A stretch of 64,000 nucleotides of DNA from Brachionus plicatilis (GCA_010279815.1 QEOQ01000106.1:177772-241771); one strand, 5' to 3'; counted from the first letter of the stretch, positions 53,224 through 64,000 are shown. Notes: generated from the letters alone by a model not told the origin. A program made the numbers and translations.

Positions 53224-54794
53224 TGAAATAAGGAAACAAAAAAATTCTTACTGATACCGTTACACATGTTTTTGCTTCACTTTCCGCTTCTTCTTCTTTA
53301 CTCTCGAAAAAAAATTCACGATTTATGTAAGATAATTGAAAAAAATCTTTAATTTATATTTTTTTTTAATTTTTTTCCATGAAAATAATCTTATTTGTAA
53401 AGAAAAATTTAGCGAATTTAATTTTTGATTTTATCTGATTTAAATTTATTTAATAATTTTATGTAATCTTAAAAGTTCTGATTTAAAATAAATCTTAATA
53501 AAAATTGTTATTATTTATTTTGAAAGAAAAAATTTAATAATATTAAATTTTACTGGCAAATTGAAGTTTAAGATCAAGATCATAAGAACAAAATATAAAT
53601 TGAAATATTTTTTTAAGAATAGAGAAAAAATAAATTTTTTCCAAAGCAATTACTTGACATGTCATGTCAAGTTTTTTTTCATATTTAAAATTTTAAAATG
53701 TCCCTTTTAATTGAAATTGAATAGGTTTAAATATTTTAGTTGATTTAAATGAAAATTTACTTTTAAAGACAAAAAAATTCACTGTTTTAAAATTTAAAAT
53801 TTATTGAGGTATAAAAATGAAATTTGAATGAATGGATATAAAAGTTATAAATTTGAATTTTTGAATTAACTTAACTCGAATTATTTAAATTATTGATTGT
53901 TTTTGTTAAATAAGTAAGAGATCAATCATTTTGATGTTAATTTGATAATGAGCCATTAATAGACATAACATCTCTAGTAATGTTAAGTATTTTTTTCTTA
54001 AAAATTATCAAAATCATTAAATTAATTAAGTTTTAAAATTTTAAATGATCGTTTTGATCTTAAAATTTGATCTGAAACTTCAATTTGCCATTTTCCTTAA
54101 AGCTTTAAATTAGACACAATTATTTTTGACCAAAACTTAATTAAATTTCTTACTTGATTTTTGATTATTGAAAATTTTTCATTATCTTAATTTTGATTTA
54201 AAAACTTTAAATCAAAATTGCAACTAATGCAAACAATACAAAAAAATGGTTCAAAATAAGACCAGCTCTTTAGAAAATATGAAATGAAAATTTAATTTTG
54301 AATTTTTATAAACTTTTTTTTGTATTGTTCACTACAACAATATAAAATTAATATTTCGTTTTCCTATTAACTTGAATTGAAAATTTTTTGGCAATGTTAA
54401 AAGATGGGTATACGAGGTTGGGAGGAGTTTCTGTGTTTTATTGTCGAATTATTTAAAATTAATCTATTGCTTAGTAGTTGATTAATTAAAAAAAAGTGCG
54501 AATTTAATTTGATTAATTTTTTGAAAATTTTTTATCAAAAAGCGCACAATATTAAGGGTAATATAAATTAAATTGATATTGTAGTTTTTGAGTAAACTTG
54601 AAGAAACGATCTTAGAAAAAACTCAATAATTTCTTTCCAATTCTAAAATAGTCAATTGCTTACTAAATTTATTCTAGATACTATTCATGAAAAATGCAAA
54701 AAAACTTGCCTACTCCAAATGGTACCCTTTAAAGTTTTCTTATAAAATAATTGGCCACATTCTATGAACCATTAATTTATAGCTTAATTATTCT
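53224..54794. other. AT-rich intergenic DNA
   Basis: No gene seen. Short similarity of 53960-54080 to 6720-6800 (ATCAAAATCATTA..TTAATTAAGTTTTAAAATTT, CAATTTGCC) suggests another old dispersed repeat. Confidence 0.4.
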
Positions 54795-55630
54795 CGCGTC
54801 ACCTCAAATTTATTCGCATTTTAACTTAACTAACTTATTTTAATTTGTTTATTAAAAAAAGAAAGTTAACAAAAAAATTAAATTATCAAAGGTTTATATC
54901 GGAACAACTTTGGAAGTACATCTCTTAAAAAAGTCAATAGTATGGTAAGCTTAACTAAAGAATGAAATAGCAAACAAGAAAGTTGAAGAAACATTCTAAC
55001 ATTATAAAATATTAACAATATATCAATATTAAATTCTAAAGCACTCTAGAGAGCTTATTATTTAAACTGATAAATTAATAAAATTTAAGCAATTTAATAA
55101 AAAAAAATTGGAATTAAAATTTTCTAAACTTTTTTAATAAGATGGGAAAAAATCCAATCTCAAGCAGGATTTTTTTTGGAATATTTTACTAACAAAAATT
55201 TGAGATTAATTTCAACTTTGGCCACAAATTAAGAAGGGCTATCAACTATACATAAAAAATACTTCTCAGTTTTTTAATGATTGCTTTAGAGTAAATTATA
55301 GTATTTTTAATTTTTAAAAAATTTAAAATAAGGTTATTTATTCCAAATTTGAATAAATAACTTTTGTATTCTTTTTTTATGTAATTACTGTTTAAAAGTA
55401 ATTTACGCAAACAATTTAACTTGGCATGATGTTAAAGACAATAGACGAAAAATATGGATCAAATGCTCAAATCTCATCGGTGTTTTCACCTCAACAAAGA
55501 AGGATTCGTTTTGTTGAATCATAGCATAGCGTTTCAAGGAAATAAATGCTATTCCTCCACAAATAAAAAACCTTAATAGATATATTCAATATAATAGGTT
55601 AGCGTTATGGTACATCTCTAAATATACAAA
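54795..55630. repeat. Dispersed inverted repeat, partner of 44430-45175
   Basis: Reverse-oriented copy of 44430-45175, about 10.4 kb away. Compared with it, this copy has an extra segment near 55280-55400 (TTTTAATGATTGCTTTAGAG...). No coding frame. Confidence 0.8.
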
Positions 55631-55869
55631 TTCACAGTCTCTTTTGAAATTGGTTCTACAAAGAAAATGAATACTACACTGCGTTATTCCCCACCACTTT
55701 AAAAGCCTAGAGTTTAAACTCGTGAATAATTATTATATATTTTAAACTAAACGTTCGTATATATTTATATATTTTTTTTAAAAATAACTTTCAAAAGCAG
55801 ACAACATCTTAATGACATGTCAAAAAACCTCAATTGTAAAATTAAGTGTCTGTAAAATATATTTTAAAA

Positions 55870-55925
55870 TTTCAAAGCTGGGGAGGTACGGAGGGGGCGC
55901 AGCCCCCTCCGTGACTTGTTACAAT
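55870..55925. repeat. Dispersed GC-rich hairpin (copy 2)
   Basis: Stem 55888-55898 (ACGGAGGGGGC) pairs perfectly with 55902-55912 (GCCCCCTCCGT) around a GCA loop, with the same GGGGAGGT upstream and GACTTGTTA downstream as copy 1 at 21561-21605. Confidence 0.7.
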
Positions 55926-56274
55926 TAAAAATTAAATTTTTTTTTCTAACAAAAACAATAAACTTTGCAAACGAATAACAGTTTATTTTATAAATATAGC
56001 TCACAATAAATTTCCTATTTTACTCCATTTTACTCTTAATAGAGGTTTTACAGCATTAATTGATATAAAAAGAGATTATAAATAACATTTTTTATAAACT
56101 TTAGTAGTTGGTTTAATTAAAATTTATAAATTATTTCAAAAAATATTTTACTTGTTTATTTTTAATCTGGGAAAAATATATTTGTTTTTATTCGTCTTAT
56201 TTAATAAAATAAAAAAGTCCAAAAAAAAAGTATTTTTGTTTCAAATTTTCAAATTTATTAATTAAAAAAAAAAT
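55926..56274. other. AT-rich intergenic DNA
   Basis: No supported feature. Confidence 0.5.
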
Positions 56275-56420
56275 TCACTTAATGCACTGATTATTTTTGA
56301 AAATACATGTATTCTTTTGTTTGATATTGAAGCCTCATAAACCGAATCATAGCTTTGGTGCATGCAACAAACACAATCTCGCCAATGTTAAAACATTTTT
56401 AATTTATTCCAAATGCTCCA
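56275..56420. repeat. Inverted repeat partner of 58430-58565
   Basis: CACTTAATGCACTGAT...ACATGTATTCTTTTGTTTGA...TTGAAGCCTCATAAACC...CAAATGCTCCAAAG recurs reversed at 58430-58565. Its inner end also recurs, inverted, immediately right of the hAT-like element at 56928-56945, so a target flank is present three times. Confidence 0.75.
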
Positions 56421-56423
56421 AAG

Positions 56424-56927
56424 TAGTGTTGGGAAACGGAGTGAATAAAAAAATTGGTTAAGAATCATTAAAAAATAGTTTAGTCATTTTTTCGTTGAGG
56501 ATGACAACGCAAATTTGTTCATTTAGTCTTCATCTACGTCCGACAACTGTGAGTTGTGAACAGCAACATTTCGTATTAACTTGATTATTCATTTTTAGAA
56601 TATTAAATTTAAGAAAACTGATAAGAAAAATTTATTTATGAGTTGGTTGGTTGTAAAAATTAAATAAATAAGAGCTCGAGTGAAAGATATTGGAGCTTAA
56701 TTAAATTAAATTTGGAAACAAAAGTGAATTATTTAGAGCTCGAAATTATTAAAATTATTTTAATCTGAGCTTTTTTAATTTTTGGAAAAATATCAAGCTA
56801 TCTTTGGACTAATGTTGGGTAACGGAGTGGCGCTGAATTTTCGTTGTCATCCTCAACGAAAACTTGACAAAACTATTTTTTAATTATTTTTAACCAATTT
56901 TTTTAGTCACTGCGTTTCCCAACACTG
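56424..56927. mobile_element. hAT-like element with TAGTGTTGGGAAACG ends
   Basis: TAGTGTTGGGAAACGGAGTG (56424) faces CACTGCGTTTCCCAACACTG (ending 56927), the [CT]AGTGTTGGGAA end typical of many hAT elements. A second left-type end (ATGTTGGGTAACGGAGTGG) at about 56812 makes the right part a mini-palindrome, with GTTGTCATCCTCAACGAAA inverse to the left arm. Non-coding; composite of two insertions or an internally rearranged copy. Confidence 0.6.
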
Positions 56928-56984
56928 CTTTGGAGCATTTGGAATATATTAAAAATATCTATAAATACAACAATTTAGCATATA

Positions 56985-57123
56985 AAAAGTAAGCTAACTA
57001 TAAATTAAAAAAAAAATCCCTCGATCAATTAACTGAAGGTAAATATTAACTTGAAAACAAAAATTTGACATATTGATTAATTAGTTGCTTATTTTTCTTT
57101 ATTTCACTCACAAAAAAAAAATT
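56985..57123. repeat. Dispersed repeat, partial copy
   Basis: Same as 51620-51760 and 57930-58060 (TAAGCTAACTATAAATTAAA, CCTCGATCAATTAACTGAAG, TTATTTTTCTTTATTTCACT). Confidence 0.75.
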
Positions 57124-57278
57124 TTTTTTTATATTCCAAGTCTAATCATGAGGCTAGTGCCCATAATCAGCACTATTAGTTTCCTAATAATGATGACCTG
57201 ATCAAAACTGCATTTATTTAAATAATTTTAAAATTACAAATTTAATAAAAAAAATTTAAAAATAAAATGTTTTTAATT

Positions 57279-57761
57279 TTAAGTCAATATTTGAAAAAAA
57301 ACTAACTGTTTTTGTATAAATAATATTAATATTATTAAAAATTGATAATTTAAATTTAAATCTTTTTTGTATATAACAAATTTATTTATAAGTCTTGAAT
57401 ATAGGTACTCAAATGTATTAATACCATGTTTTGATTTGAAACCAGGTTCAGACAGTAATTCTTTGTTTCTCAAATCATATTTTACATTTCTTGACTCATT
57501 TGACGTCAGCTTGCTTTTGAGGTCAACTTTTCCATCATTAAAACTCAAAATTTTGAAAGAGAAATTGAGCATTCTAGATAAAAATCTATGTTGGAACGAA
57601 AACAGACCATATTTTTCTAAAAAATTATTAACACTATTGAAATCAAGTGAATTAAATTTAAATAATTTATATAAACAAAAATAAAAATAGTCGGATAATT
57701 TTTGAATTGATTCTTTTGAAAAATATCCAATTAAAGAAGAAAAATAAATATCTTTACACAA
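57279..57761 (-). pseudogene. Non-LTR retrotransposon ORF2 C-terminus
   Basis: An open minus-strand frame of 160 codons. The middle, LEKYGLFSFQHRFLSRMLNF followed by SFKILSFNDGKV and GINTFEYLYSRLINK, fits the C-terminal domain after the RT in jockey/CR1-like ORF2 proteins (F-Q-H-R-F-x-x-R-x-x-x-F-x-x-K). The RT core is absent, and the N-terminal part overlaps the dispersed repeat starting at 57740, so the copy is 5'-truncated. The minus-strand tail down to about 57130 includes AGTGC...GCACT complements. Confidence 0.5.
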
Positions 57762-58440
57762 ATATCCAAATTAGTCATTTCTCATGAAAAAATATATTTC
57801 TTAGCATTCTTAATATTTATAATCAAATTTTATACTATGATTCACTAAATTACAAAATTGATATCTAAATATTTTAAATACAACATTTTTTTTTCAATGA
57901 ACTCAATCATTTAGCATGACGTCAAAAAGTTAGCTAGCTATAAATTAAAAAAAAAATTCACTCGATCAATTAACTGAAGGTAAATATTAACTTGAAAACA
58001 AAAATTTGACACATTGATTAATTAATTGCTTATTTTTCTTTATTTCACTCACAAAAAAAATAAATAAAACTTTATTTTTATTTTTTATGATATTTTATTC
58101 TGAAATAGCTTTGTCTCGGTAAGAAAAAAAAATATATAATTTGAAGAATTTCTTAAAAGGATATAAAAATTTTCAAGGGTTAACATTAAAGTTGATAATT
58201 ATTTCTGAAAATTGATCGTTCAAAAATTTAAAACTTAATTAATAAAAAAAATCTTAAAAATTTTTTAACCGGCATTGTCATTTTAGAATATAAAATTTCT
58301 TTGTTTATTTCGGTTAAACTTACAGACTACCCCATGGGATTTTGGTGTTCAGGAAGAAATGGGTTCTCTAGTCATTATGAAATGAATGCTAACATTTTCA
58401 ATGTTTTAATTTTATAATTTTAAGACTTTTTAGGAGCATT
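57740..58440. repeat. Dispersed repeat, copy 3
   Basis: Direct-orientation copy of the 51480-52570 family with an internal deletion: its ATCTTTACACAAATATCCAA, CTCGATCAATTAACTGAAGG, GGCATTGTCATTTTAGAATA and AAATGGGTTCTCTAGTCATT blocks are in the same order. Confidence 0.75.
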
Positions 58441-58565
58441 TGGAATAAAATAAAAATGTTTTAACATTGGCGAGATTGTGTTTGTGGTTTATGAGGCTTC
58501 AATATCAAACAAAAGAATACATGTATTTTCAAAAATCATCAGTGCATTAAGTGAATTTTTTTACA
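58430..58565. repeat. Inverted repeat partner of 56275-56420
   Basis: Reverse complement of 56275-56420 with small differences. Confidence 0.75.
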
Positions 58566-58708
58566 GAAAACAAATAATTGTAATTAATAATTTTTTTACC
58601 AGGACAAAACACACAAAAAATTTAAATTGTTTAAAATAGTATTTTTCTTTAGTTTTATAAATAAAATTAATTTTTGGCATTTTTCTAACAAATGCAGCAG
58701 TTTTTATT

Positions 58709-58729
58709 ACTACTACTACTACTACTAAA
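58709..58729. repeat. (ACT)n microsatellite
   Basis: Six to seven consecutive ACT trinucleotides in otherwise mixed AT-rich sequence. Confidence 0.9.
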
Positions 58730-58845
58730 TTTAGGGTATTTCATTAAAGAAAAAAATTTTGTTATTTTTTTCCTTATTCGCTTCTAATGGAGAACAAGGT
58801 CATTTTACTTCCAATCCAGTCTATTTTTCACCTTTTCCCTTGCTT

Positions 58846-58974
58846 TTATCCATGCCATTGCCATTTTGACATCTTGATTGTTGACCTCCATATTCTTGCT
58901 GGTCGTCCAACCTTACGTCGTTTTTGAGGTTTAATTGAAGGGCTCTTTTTGGTATCCGTGTTTCTTTCATTCTA
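58846..58974 (-). pseudogene. Retrotransposon ORF2 C-terminal GRP-x-x-x-W motif fragment
   Basis: On the minus strand one frame reads RMKETRIPKRALQLNL. After a one-base shift the next reads KRRKVGRPARIWRSTIKMSK and ends WQWHG and TAA at 58846-58848. R-x-x-x-x-R-I-P-[KR]-x-x-L...[KR]-R-[KR]-x-G-R-P-x-x-x-W is the signature C-terminus of several non-LTR ORF2 proteins. The fragment is bounded upstream by the ACAGTA-type MITE end (58975-59030). Confidence 0.6.
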
Positions 58975-59030
58975 AGTACAGTACAATTTAAAACTAACTT
59001 GTACATTTCTTTTCCTCGACTTTTCCTTTC
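58975..59030. repeat. ACAGTA-type MITE end
   Basis: ACAGTACAATTTAAAACTAA followed by TGTACATTTCTTTTCCTCGA, as at 40042-40090. The rest of the element is not evident. Confidence 0.5.
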
Positions 59031-59217
59031 CTTACTAGTGGAATGCTGGTTTGAGTCCAGCTAAGGTTCTTTTTGCTTCCGTTTAGTTATTGTAGTGGCC
59101 TAGTTAAAGTCAAAGTCATTAAAATTTAATTCCAAGTCCGCATAATCATTCAAGTCTACTCAAAATTTTTCAATAAGCTAGCGGAATTCAACAGCATTTT
59201 TATCTAGAAATAAAACT

Positions 59218-60003
59218 GGTTTAATTTTTTGTGTTTGAATTACAAAATGTCTCCAATATTGAAATTGCATTGAAAAAGTTCGATTTTTCAATTATTTTTT
59301 CAGTTTCGAAAAATTATTTTAAATTAATATTGGAAGCATTTTCATATTTGAAATTAACTCTTTAGTGAAATAGAATGAGTTTAATTTTTATTTGAAAATT
59401 TGAAAAAAATATTGAAAATTCTTTTTTTAACTTTAAAATAATTTATTTATTTATTTGATTATCTGTGTCGAGAAGAAGCTTTAGAAATAGAATTTGCTCT
59501 GATCTATTTGACCTGGTATTACCCTTTCAACAATCCAAAATACCCAAGTGCCCTCTCAAATCAAACTTAAATCTTTACTTTTAAGCATAAATAATAATAA
59601 TAATTAAAGAAAATCAAAATTAATTTATCACCCTTCAAGTGATTGACTTTGGGAAACATAGATTCATCTATTTCATAAATTTTGCCTATTATGCCTATTA
59701 TTAATTACAACTTTTTAAAAAAAATTTTATCTAAATTTTTTTTCTATCTTATTTCTATTGATTTTTATTTAATATTTCACAAAACCTGAGAACAAGAATT
59801 GTTCCAGTAATAGATGAACCATTGTTCACCTAAACGACTAGACCCGAAAAACTTTTCTTAAAAAATTATGCTATTCATGCTTGCAATGTAAATTTAAAAT
59901 TTTTTTATTTGAAACAGAAAAAATAATTTTAAACATCGCACTTTTTTAATGTTATTTCAACATTGGATACATTTCGTAATTCAAACACAAAAATAAAACC
60001 ATC
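59218..60003. mobile_element. TIR element, copy B
   Basis: Ends GGTTTAATTTTTTGTGTTTGA (59218) and TTCAAACACAAAAATAAAACC (to 60003), with ATGTCTCCAATATTGAAAT / ATTTCAACATTGGATACAT, match copy A at 19385-20345. The nested 19.8-kb MITE is represented only by its right part (59782-59855). No transposase. Confidence 0.7.
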
Positions 60004-60544
60004 TTCATTAAGCATTTTATTCAAAAAAGCAGCAAATGTTGTTCTTAATCTTTATAAAACTTTTCGAAAAAAATTTTTTTTCCTTACAAAAAAATTTAAA
60101 AATTCAAACGAGACTATCATTTTTTTTTGGGAAAAAATATTTTTTTCGAAGTTTTCTAAAGATTAAGATCTAATTTGCTGTTTTTTGTTGAATTGTTTTT
60201 GAAGTTATTATTTAAGAAAAAAAATAAAAATCAAGTCAAAGTCTCAAAGTTTTTAGAGCATTTACTCTTGGGTTCAGAAACTAGACTTGCTTTAATATTT
60301 TTTAGATTTTAATTTATTATAATTTTTCAAAATGATGATTGTGTTGCTTATAATATTCAATATAAAGCTTAACAAAAATTAAATTAAAAAATTTAAATTC
60401 ATTATCCTTTCTTTTACATCAATTATTAAAGTCAAAGAATCAATTAGGGCTACAAATAATATTACAAAATAAATCAGTCTATTTGGTAGTTTATTAAAAT
60501 CTAATCAAATTATTAAGAAAAATTTAAAAAATTTATTTCACTAT
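60004..60544. other. AT-rich intergenic DNA
   Basis: 3' flank of the calcium-sensor gene; no other supported feature. AAGTCAAAGTCTCAAAG near 60234 hints at a degraded hAT MITE. Confidence 0.4.
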
Positions 60545-61187
60545 TTATTGACTTCCTTCAGGTAACAAGAGGCGAATCAAAAATTCGTCCCCTAAACAGC
60601 CATTCACAAATTCATCAACGTTAAGTCCTTTGCTTTCGTCCAAGTCCAGTTTTGAAAAAATGGCCTTGGCACGGTTTGATGCCGAAAGCTCGCCTTTTCT
60701 TTCATCTTTTGGAACATCCTTCAAATCGTACAATGCATCGATCACTTTGGTCATTTCCTTTACATCTATTTGATGATTGTCATTGACGTCATAGATTTGG
60801 AAGGTCAATCTTAAACGCTTGGTGACGTCTGTGTCAGACAAAGCTGTCATGGCCAGCATAAATTCCGTAAAGCTGATATATTTGCTTCCATCAGCATCAA
60901 ACACATCAAATACATATTTGCTAAATCTAGCAGGATTTCCGCCTGGGTACAATTGAGAGTAAATTTTCTCGAATTCTTTTTTATCCAACTTTCCATCAGG
61001 ACAATCTCTCTGTTAAAATTTAAAAATTACAAGTATCCAAAAAAATGATCCTCCTGGGTCTTACCAAAAAATCACTGTACCATCGAATAATTCCGTCTCG
61101 GTCAAACTTAGTGTTATTCAGCAAAAATTCTATTTCTGGCTCAGTCAATTCTGGATTGGCATTTTTTTTCGAGTTTTTTCCACCCAT
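60545..61187 (-). CDS. Neuronal calcium sensor (recoverin/NCS family) EF-hand protein
   Basis: Two minus-strand exons, 61187-61065 and 61009-60545, around a 55-bp intron (GTAAGA...TTAACAG, phase 0) encode 195 residues; NCS proteins are usually 190-200. MGGKNS at the start is an N-myristoylation motif. The degenerate first EF-hand carries the family's C-P-x-G (Cys44-Pro45, Gly47), which abolishes Ca binding there. Loops 79-90 (DADGSKYISFTE), 115-126 (DVNDNHQIDVKE) and 163-174 (DLDESKGLNVDE) keep the acidic ligands at positions 1, 3, 12. All three lack the usual glycine at loop position 6 (Lys84, His120, Lys168), which may lower affinity. Such proteins switch between cytosol and membrane on Ca binding and regulate kinases, channels or cyclases. 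Subfamily (recoverin, NCS-1, neurocalcin) cannot be fixed; divergence suggests a lineage-specific paralogue. Confidence 0.92.
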
Positions 61188-62975
61188 TTTTTTTCTTTCT
61201 TAGAAAATAAAATTTTATTAGAAACTTTCTTCTACTTTGTCATTTATATACTCCAACATCAAAGCATTCAAGCAAATATTTAATTATACTATTCATATAT
61301 TTGTCAAAAAACAGCTTGTAAAGGTAAGTTTTAGCATTTTTTTTATTACTCAAAATTCTTGAAGGTAATGATCATTATAATTTATACTTTTGCGCATTTG
61401 ATCAAACATTTTTTAAGCAAAAGCTTCACTTTACCTTTTTTTGTTGCTTATTTCAAAAAATAAATTTATTTTTATTTTCAAATTTCTTATCAATTTAAAA
61501 CTCTGAACCAAAAAAAAAAATAATTCAGATTTAATGGTTTAAGCTTATGGATGTAGATCAAGGAAAAATTTTGTGGTTTCAAATTAATTAAATCAAAATT
61601 AAATTTGGATCATTAATTAAATTATAATAAGTTATTGAAACAAATTAAATTTTATTATTAAAATTTGATGAATAATGTTAAATTTTTTTTTTAAATCATA
61701 GCGTCAAATGGGCTTCTTGTTCACTCAATAATTTTTTTTTTATCATATTATATAATTTCATAGATTTATTTTTTCAAATTTAATGTTTTGGAAATAAATT
61801 GTGTTCCGATTAAAAATATTTTTCAAACACATCAAAAACTAATTGCGGGGATGATTGTTTAAATTTTTTTTAAATTAATTAAAATTTGATTAAAATTTAG
61901 AATATTTTTATTTGAAAAAGTCGAGGAATGTTATCTTGATTTTTAATTTTCTATGTTTTGAAATGTTTTTTAACAAAATTAAAAATTAAAAAAAAATAAA
62001 AACAAAAACAGAAATTTTAATTTTCAGATAAATGTGTACATTCATTTAAATTGGAGAGTTAATTGAATACATTTTTTTAGATAATCTACAAATTTATATT
62101 TTTTTTCAACTTAGAATTAAAAAATTATAAAAAAACATTAATAGTAGAATGATTAATTTAATTTTTATGGTAGGCAGTTAAAAAATTCTCTCTTAAAATT
62201 TTTTGTTGATTAAAAAACAGAGATAATAAAAAATGATAAAAACTAACTAGCCAAGAAATTAATATTCAAAAAGTTTGATATTTAATTTTTCTTCTCACGT
62301 TACAAAGACAAAAATATTTGACTTGAAATTCAACAGAATTGGAGAACTCTGAAGAAAACATTTTCTTTTTTAATTTTTTGAGTTTTTTATTCATAATTTT
62401 TTTTCCACAATGAGCAAAAGTTTATAACCATTTATATTTCAAAGTTTTTTTTATTATTATCTCTTTTGAAATTTTTTTATAGTTTCAAAAAAAATATTTC
62501 AAAAGATTAGAAAATAATATTTTTGTTACTAGACTAGTACATCTAAGACTAAAATTATAAGATGAATTTAAATATGAATTTTTCGAATTAATATTTTGGG
62601 TCCAATTATATTTTAATTTCTTTTTTTTTTACTTTTACATCACTATGTTGATGGCAACAAAAATGAATACTAAAAATATTGAGAAGATGGAATATTATTC
62701 ATGAAATAAAACATTAAATCTCTTGTTGAATAAGAAAAAATTGTGTTTTAATGCAGAAAAGAGTTTTTAAAACTAAATAATAGTTTTTTTCTATGACGAT
62801 TATGCATAACCATTTCAAAAGACCAAAAAATTAATAATAAAAAATTTACTTTCACTAATTTATTAATTAAAAAAAATTAAATTATCAGATTTTTTAGATT
62901 TGCTTTTTTCAATTAGCTTCAAGCATCTCTAGAATGAGAAATTAAAAATCTCATTTTAAAAAGCTTCAAATAAAA
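61188..62975. other. AT-rich intergenic DNA
   Basis: Upstream of the calcium sensor; a TTTTCTAAG acceptor-like site lies about 11 bases before its ATG. Otherwise featureless. The A/T homopolymers give no reliable coding or repeat signal. Confidence 0.45.
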
Positions 62976-63638
62976 TCAATTTTTTTGCCTGTTTGTACTT
63001 AATTGGAGTGAAAACAAAGCTTCGCGAAGAAGTTGACTATAGTAAAACTTGTACAATATTCCAATTGTATATTTAAATAAAACGCTTTTTTTCCTTGAAT
63101 AGATATTCCAAGAAACCATTGTTTTTTGTTTGTCCAAAAGCTTGAACTCCAAACGATTTCGTTCCATTAGCATATTGTCACATAAGTACTCAAACAAGAC
63201 AGGTTTTTGGTGACCTGATACAGTAATTGATGATATTGACTCTCCTTTAAATAAATGATAATAAAATTTTTAAATTTTAATTTATTTTTGTAAAAAATAA
63301 TACCTATGCCAAAAAGATAAGTATTTGACATTTTAAAACGCTTGCCGATTCCCATTTGTTTGCCAGAATCTATTTGTCTTATTGAATTTATGTTTGGAAA
63401 CCACTAAGAAAATATTCAAGTGAATATTTTTGATAAAATTTTATTATTTGAATTTTACTGTGGGAAATTCTGTTAGATTAGAAATGAACTCAAATGCTTC
63501 TTTTCTATTTTTGTTAAGTGTTACATTCTTTTGGGCTATATGAAGTTCGTGTGAGTCCTCAAGTTGATAAAGAGAAGAAATGGCACCCACTATCACAGCT
63601 AATATGAGCTTGACTTTGAAATTTTTCAAAACAATCAT
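62976..63638 (-). CDS. START/SRPBCC-fold protein with N-terminal signal or anchor
   Basis: Three minus-strand exons, 63638-63459, 63403-63304 and 63244-62976, with GTAAAA and GTATTA donors and TTCTTAG and TTTAAAG acceptors, join in phase to 182 residues ending at TGA. Residues 1-29 (LILAVIVGAISSLYQ) form a hydrophobic signal peptide or anchor. The rest follows the polyketide-cyclase/SRPBCC pattern: NRKEAFEFISNLTEFPTWFP at residues 44-63, then IGKRFKMSNTYLFGIGESI, LEFKLLDKQKTMVSWNIYS and a C-terminal helix. This helix-grip fold binds hydrophobic ligands; animals use it for lipid or steroid carriers. The W-F-P joined across intron 1 is the family's hallmark [FY]-x-x-W and supports the splice model. 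Ligand unknown. Confidence 0.8.
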
Positions 63639-64000
63639 TCTAATTTGAAATCTGTCCTAAACTAAAAATAAATTCCTGAAAATAATTTTGTAACTAACAC
63701 AATTAGAATCGATTTTCTTAAGTTTTAATTTAATAAATTATGCTAGTGAAAAATTTAGGTAGCAAATCGATAATGGTTGAACTGTTTTTTATTTAGCTTG
63801 ACGTGTCTAAGTAAAATAAAAATTCTGATTCCAATTGATACCGTTCATTCAGATTTTTGTCAACCTTGATTTTTTTCTGACAACTTTTTGATGATCAAAC
63901 AATTTGAATTAAATCTTTGAATCGTCATTGGAACTTTTTTGTTAATTAAAATTTTTATTTAAAACAAAGAATATTAATTTTTAACTTAACAAAATAATAT
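63639..64000. other. Upstream of the SRPBCC gene; nothing else seen
   Basis: TTTTTAGTTTAG on the minus strand about 18 bases upstream of the ATG is an acceptor-like sequence. No other feature to the window end. Confidence 0.4.

Noticed and set aside
1..64000. CRISPR arrays, bacterial operons, ribosome-binding sites, tRNA or rRNA genes
   Set aside because: None seen. Repeats are dispersed or inverted, not evenly spaced with unique spacers; genes have spliceosomal introns; no cloverleaf with a B-box-like GGTTCGANTCC was found by eye.

Overview
The window is eukaryotic nuclear DNA from a very AT-rich, compact animal genome. Coding islands are visibly richer in G+C than the flanks. Genes have few introns, most only about 50-60 bp with GTAAN donors, and polyadenylation signals are plain AATAAA. 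The gene set is metazoan: an Rh-type ammonium channel, SF3B6/p14, a neuronal-calcium-sensor protein, a neuroglobin/globin-X-like globin and a CCP/sushi domain. With short introns and many small non-LTR remnants, my best guess is a rotifer (Brachionus-like). That is inference from gene content, not a database match.

Genes I can support: the last exon of a sushi-domain protein (2773-3275 +), SF3B6 (7566-7971 -), a three-exon Rh ammonium channel (14588-18332 +), two nearly identical NmrA-like proteins (21810-22703 - and 33653-34546 -), a 266-residue secreted helical protein (37876-38676 -), a 95-residue secreted prepropeptide-like protein (47052-47339 +), a membrane-anchor-type globin (50171-50827 -), a myristoylation-motif EF-hand sensor (60545-61187 -) and a START/SRPBCC-fold protein (62976-63638 -). 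They are independent single genes, not operons, separated by kilobases of AT-rich repeat DNA.

Most of the rest is transposon-derived. 1-6.0 kb holds two TIR elements with CAGTG/CACTG ends, one carrying a broken jockey-like retrotransposon, and a 602-bp pogo/Tigger-type element. 8.3-10.3 kb is a nest of palindromes and hAT-type MITEs. 19.4-21.2 kb has two TIR elements. 23.4-25.6 kb has a GC-rich tandem repeat, a Pif1/Helitron helicase fragment and two decayed reverse-transcriptase fragments. 26-31 kb has MITEs, two SINE-like insertions (one with a target duplication and a paralogous empty site) and an inverted, internally deleted copy of the 18.4-22.5 kb segment. 35.6-36.3 kb is a foldback element with perfect 32-bp ends and a 9-bp target duplication. 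44-46 kb and 51-60 kb are inverted or dispersed repeat families with decayed retrotransposon tails.

The most unusual signals are structural. The 3' tails of several unrelated-looking retroelement copies share a fold: an outer stem, a GAAGG motif, an inner hairpin (GNRA loop in two copies) and a second hairpin before an AATAAA-rich tail. A dispersed 11-bp GC-rich hairpin occurs twice with two compensatory base-pair changes. The globin and the calcium sensor both begin with acylation motifs.
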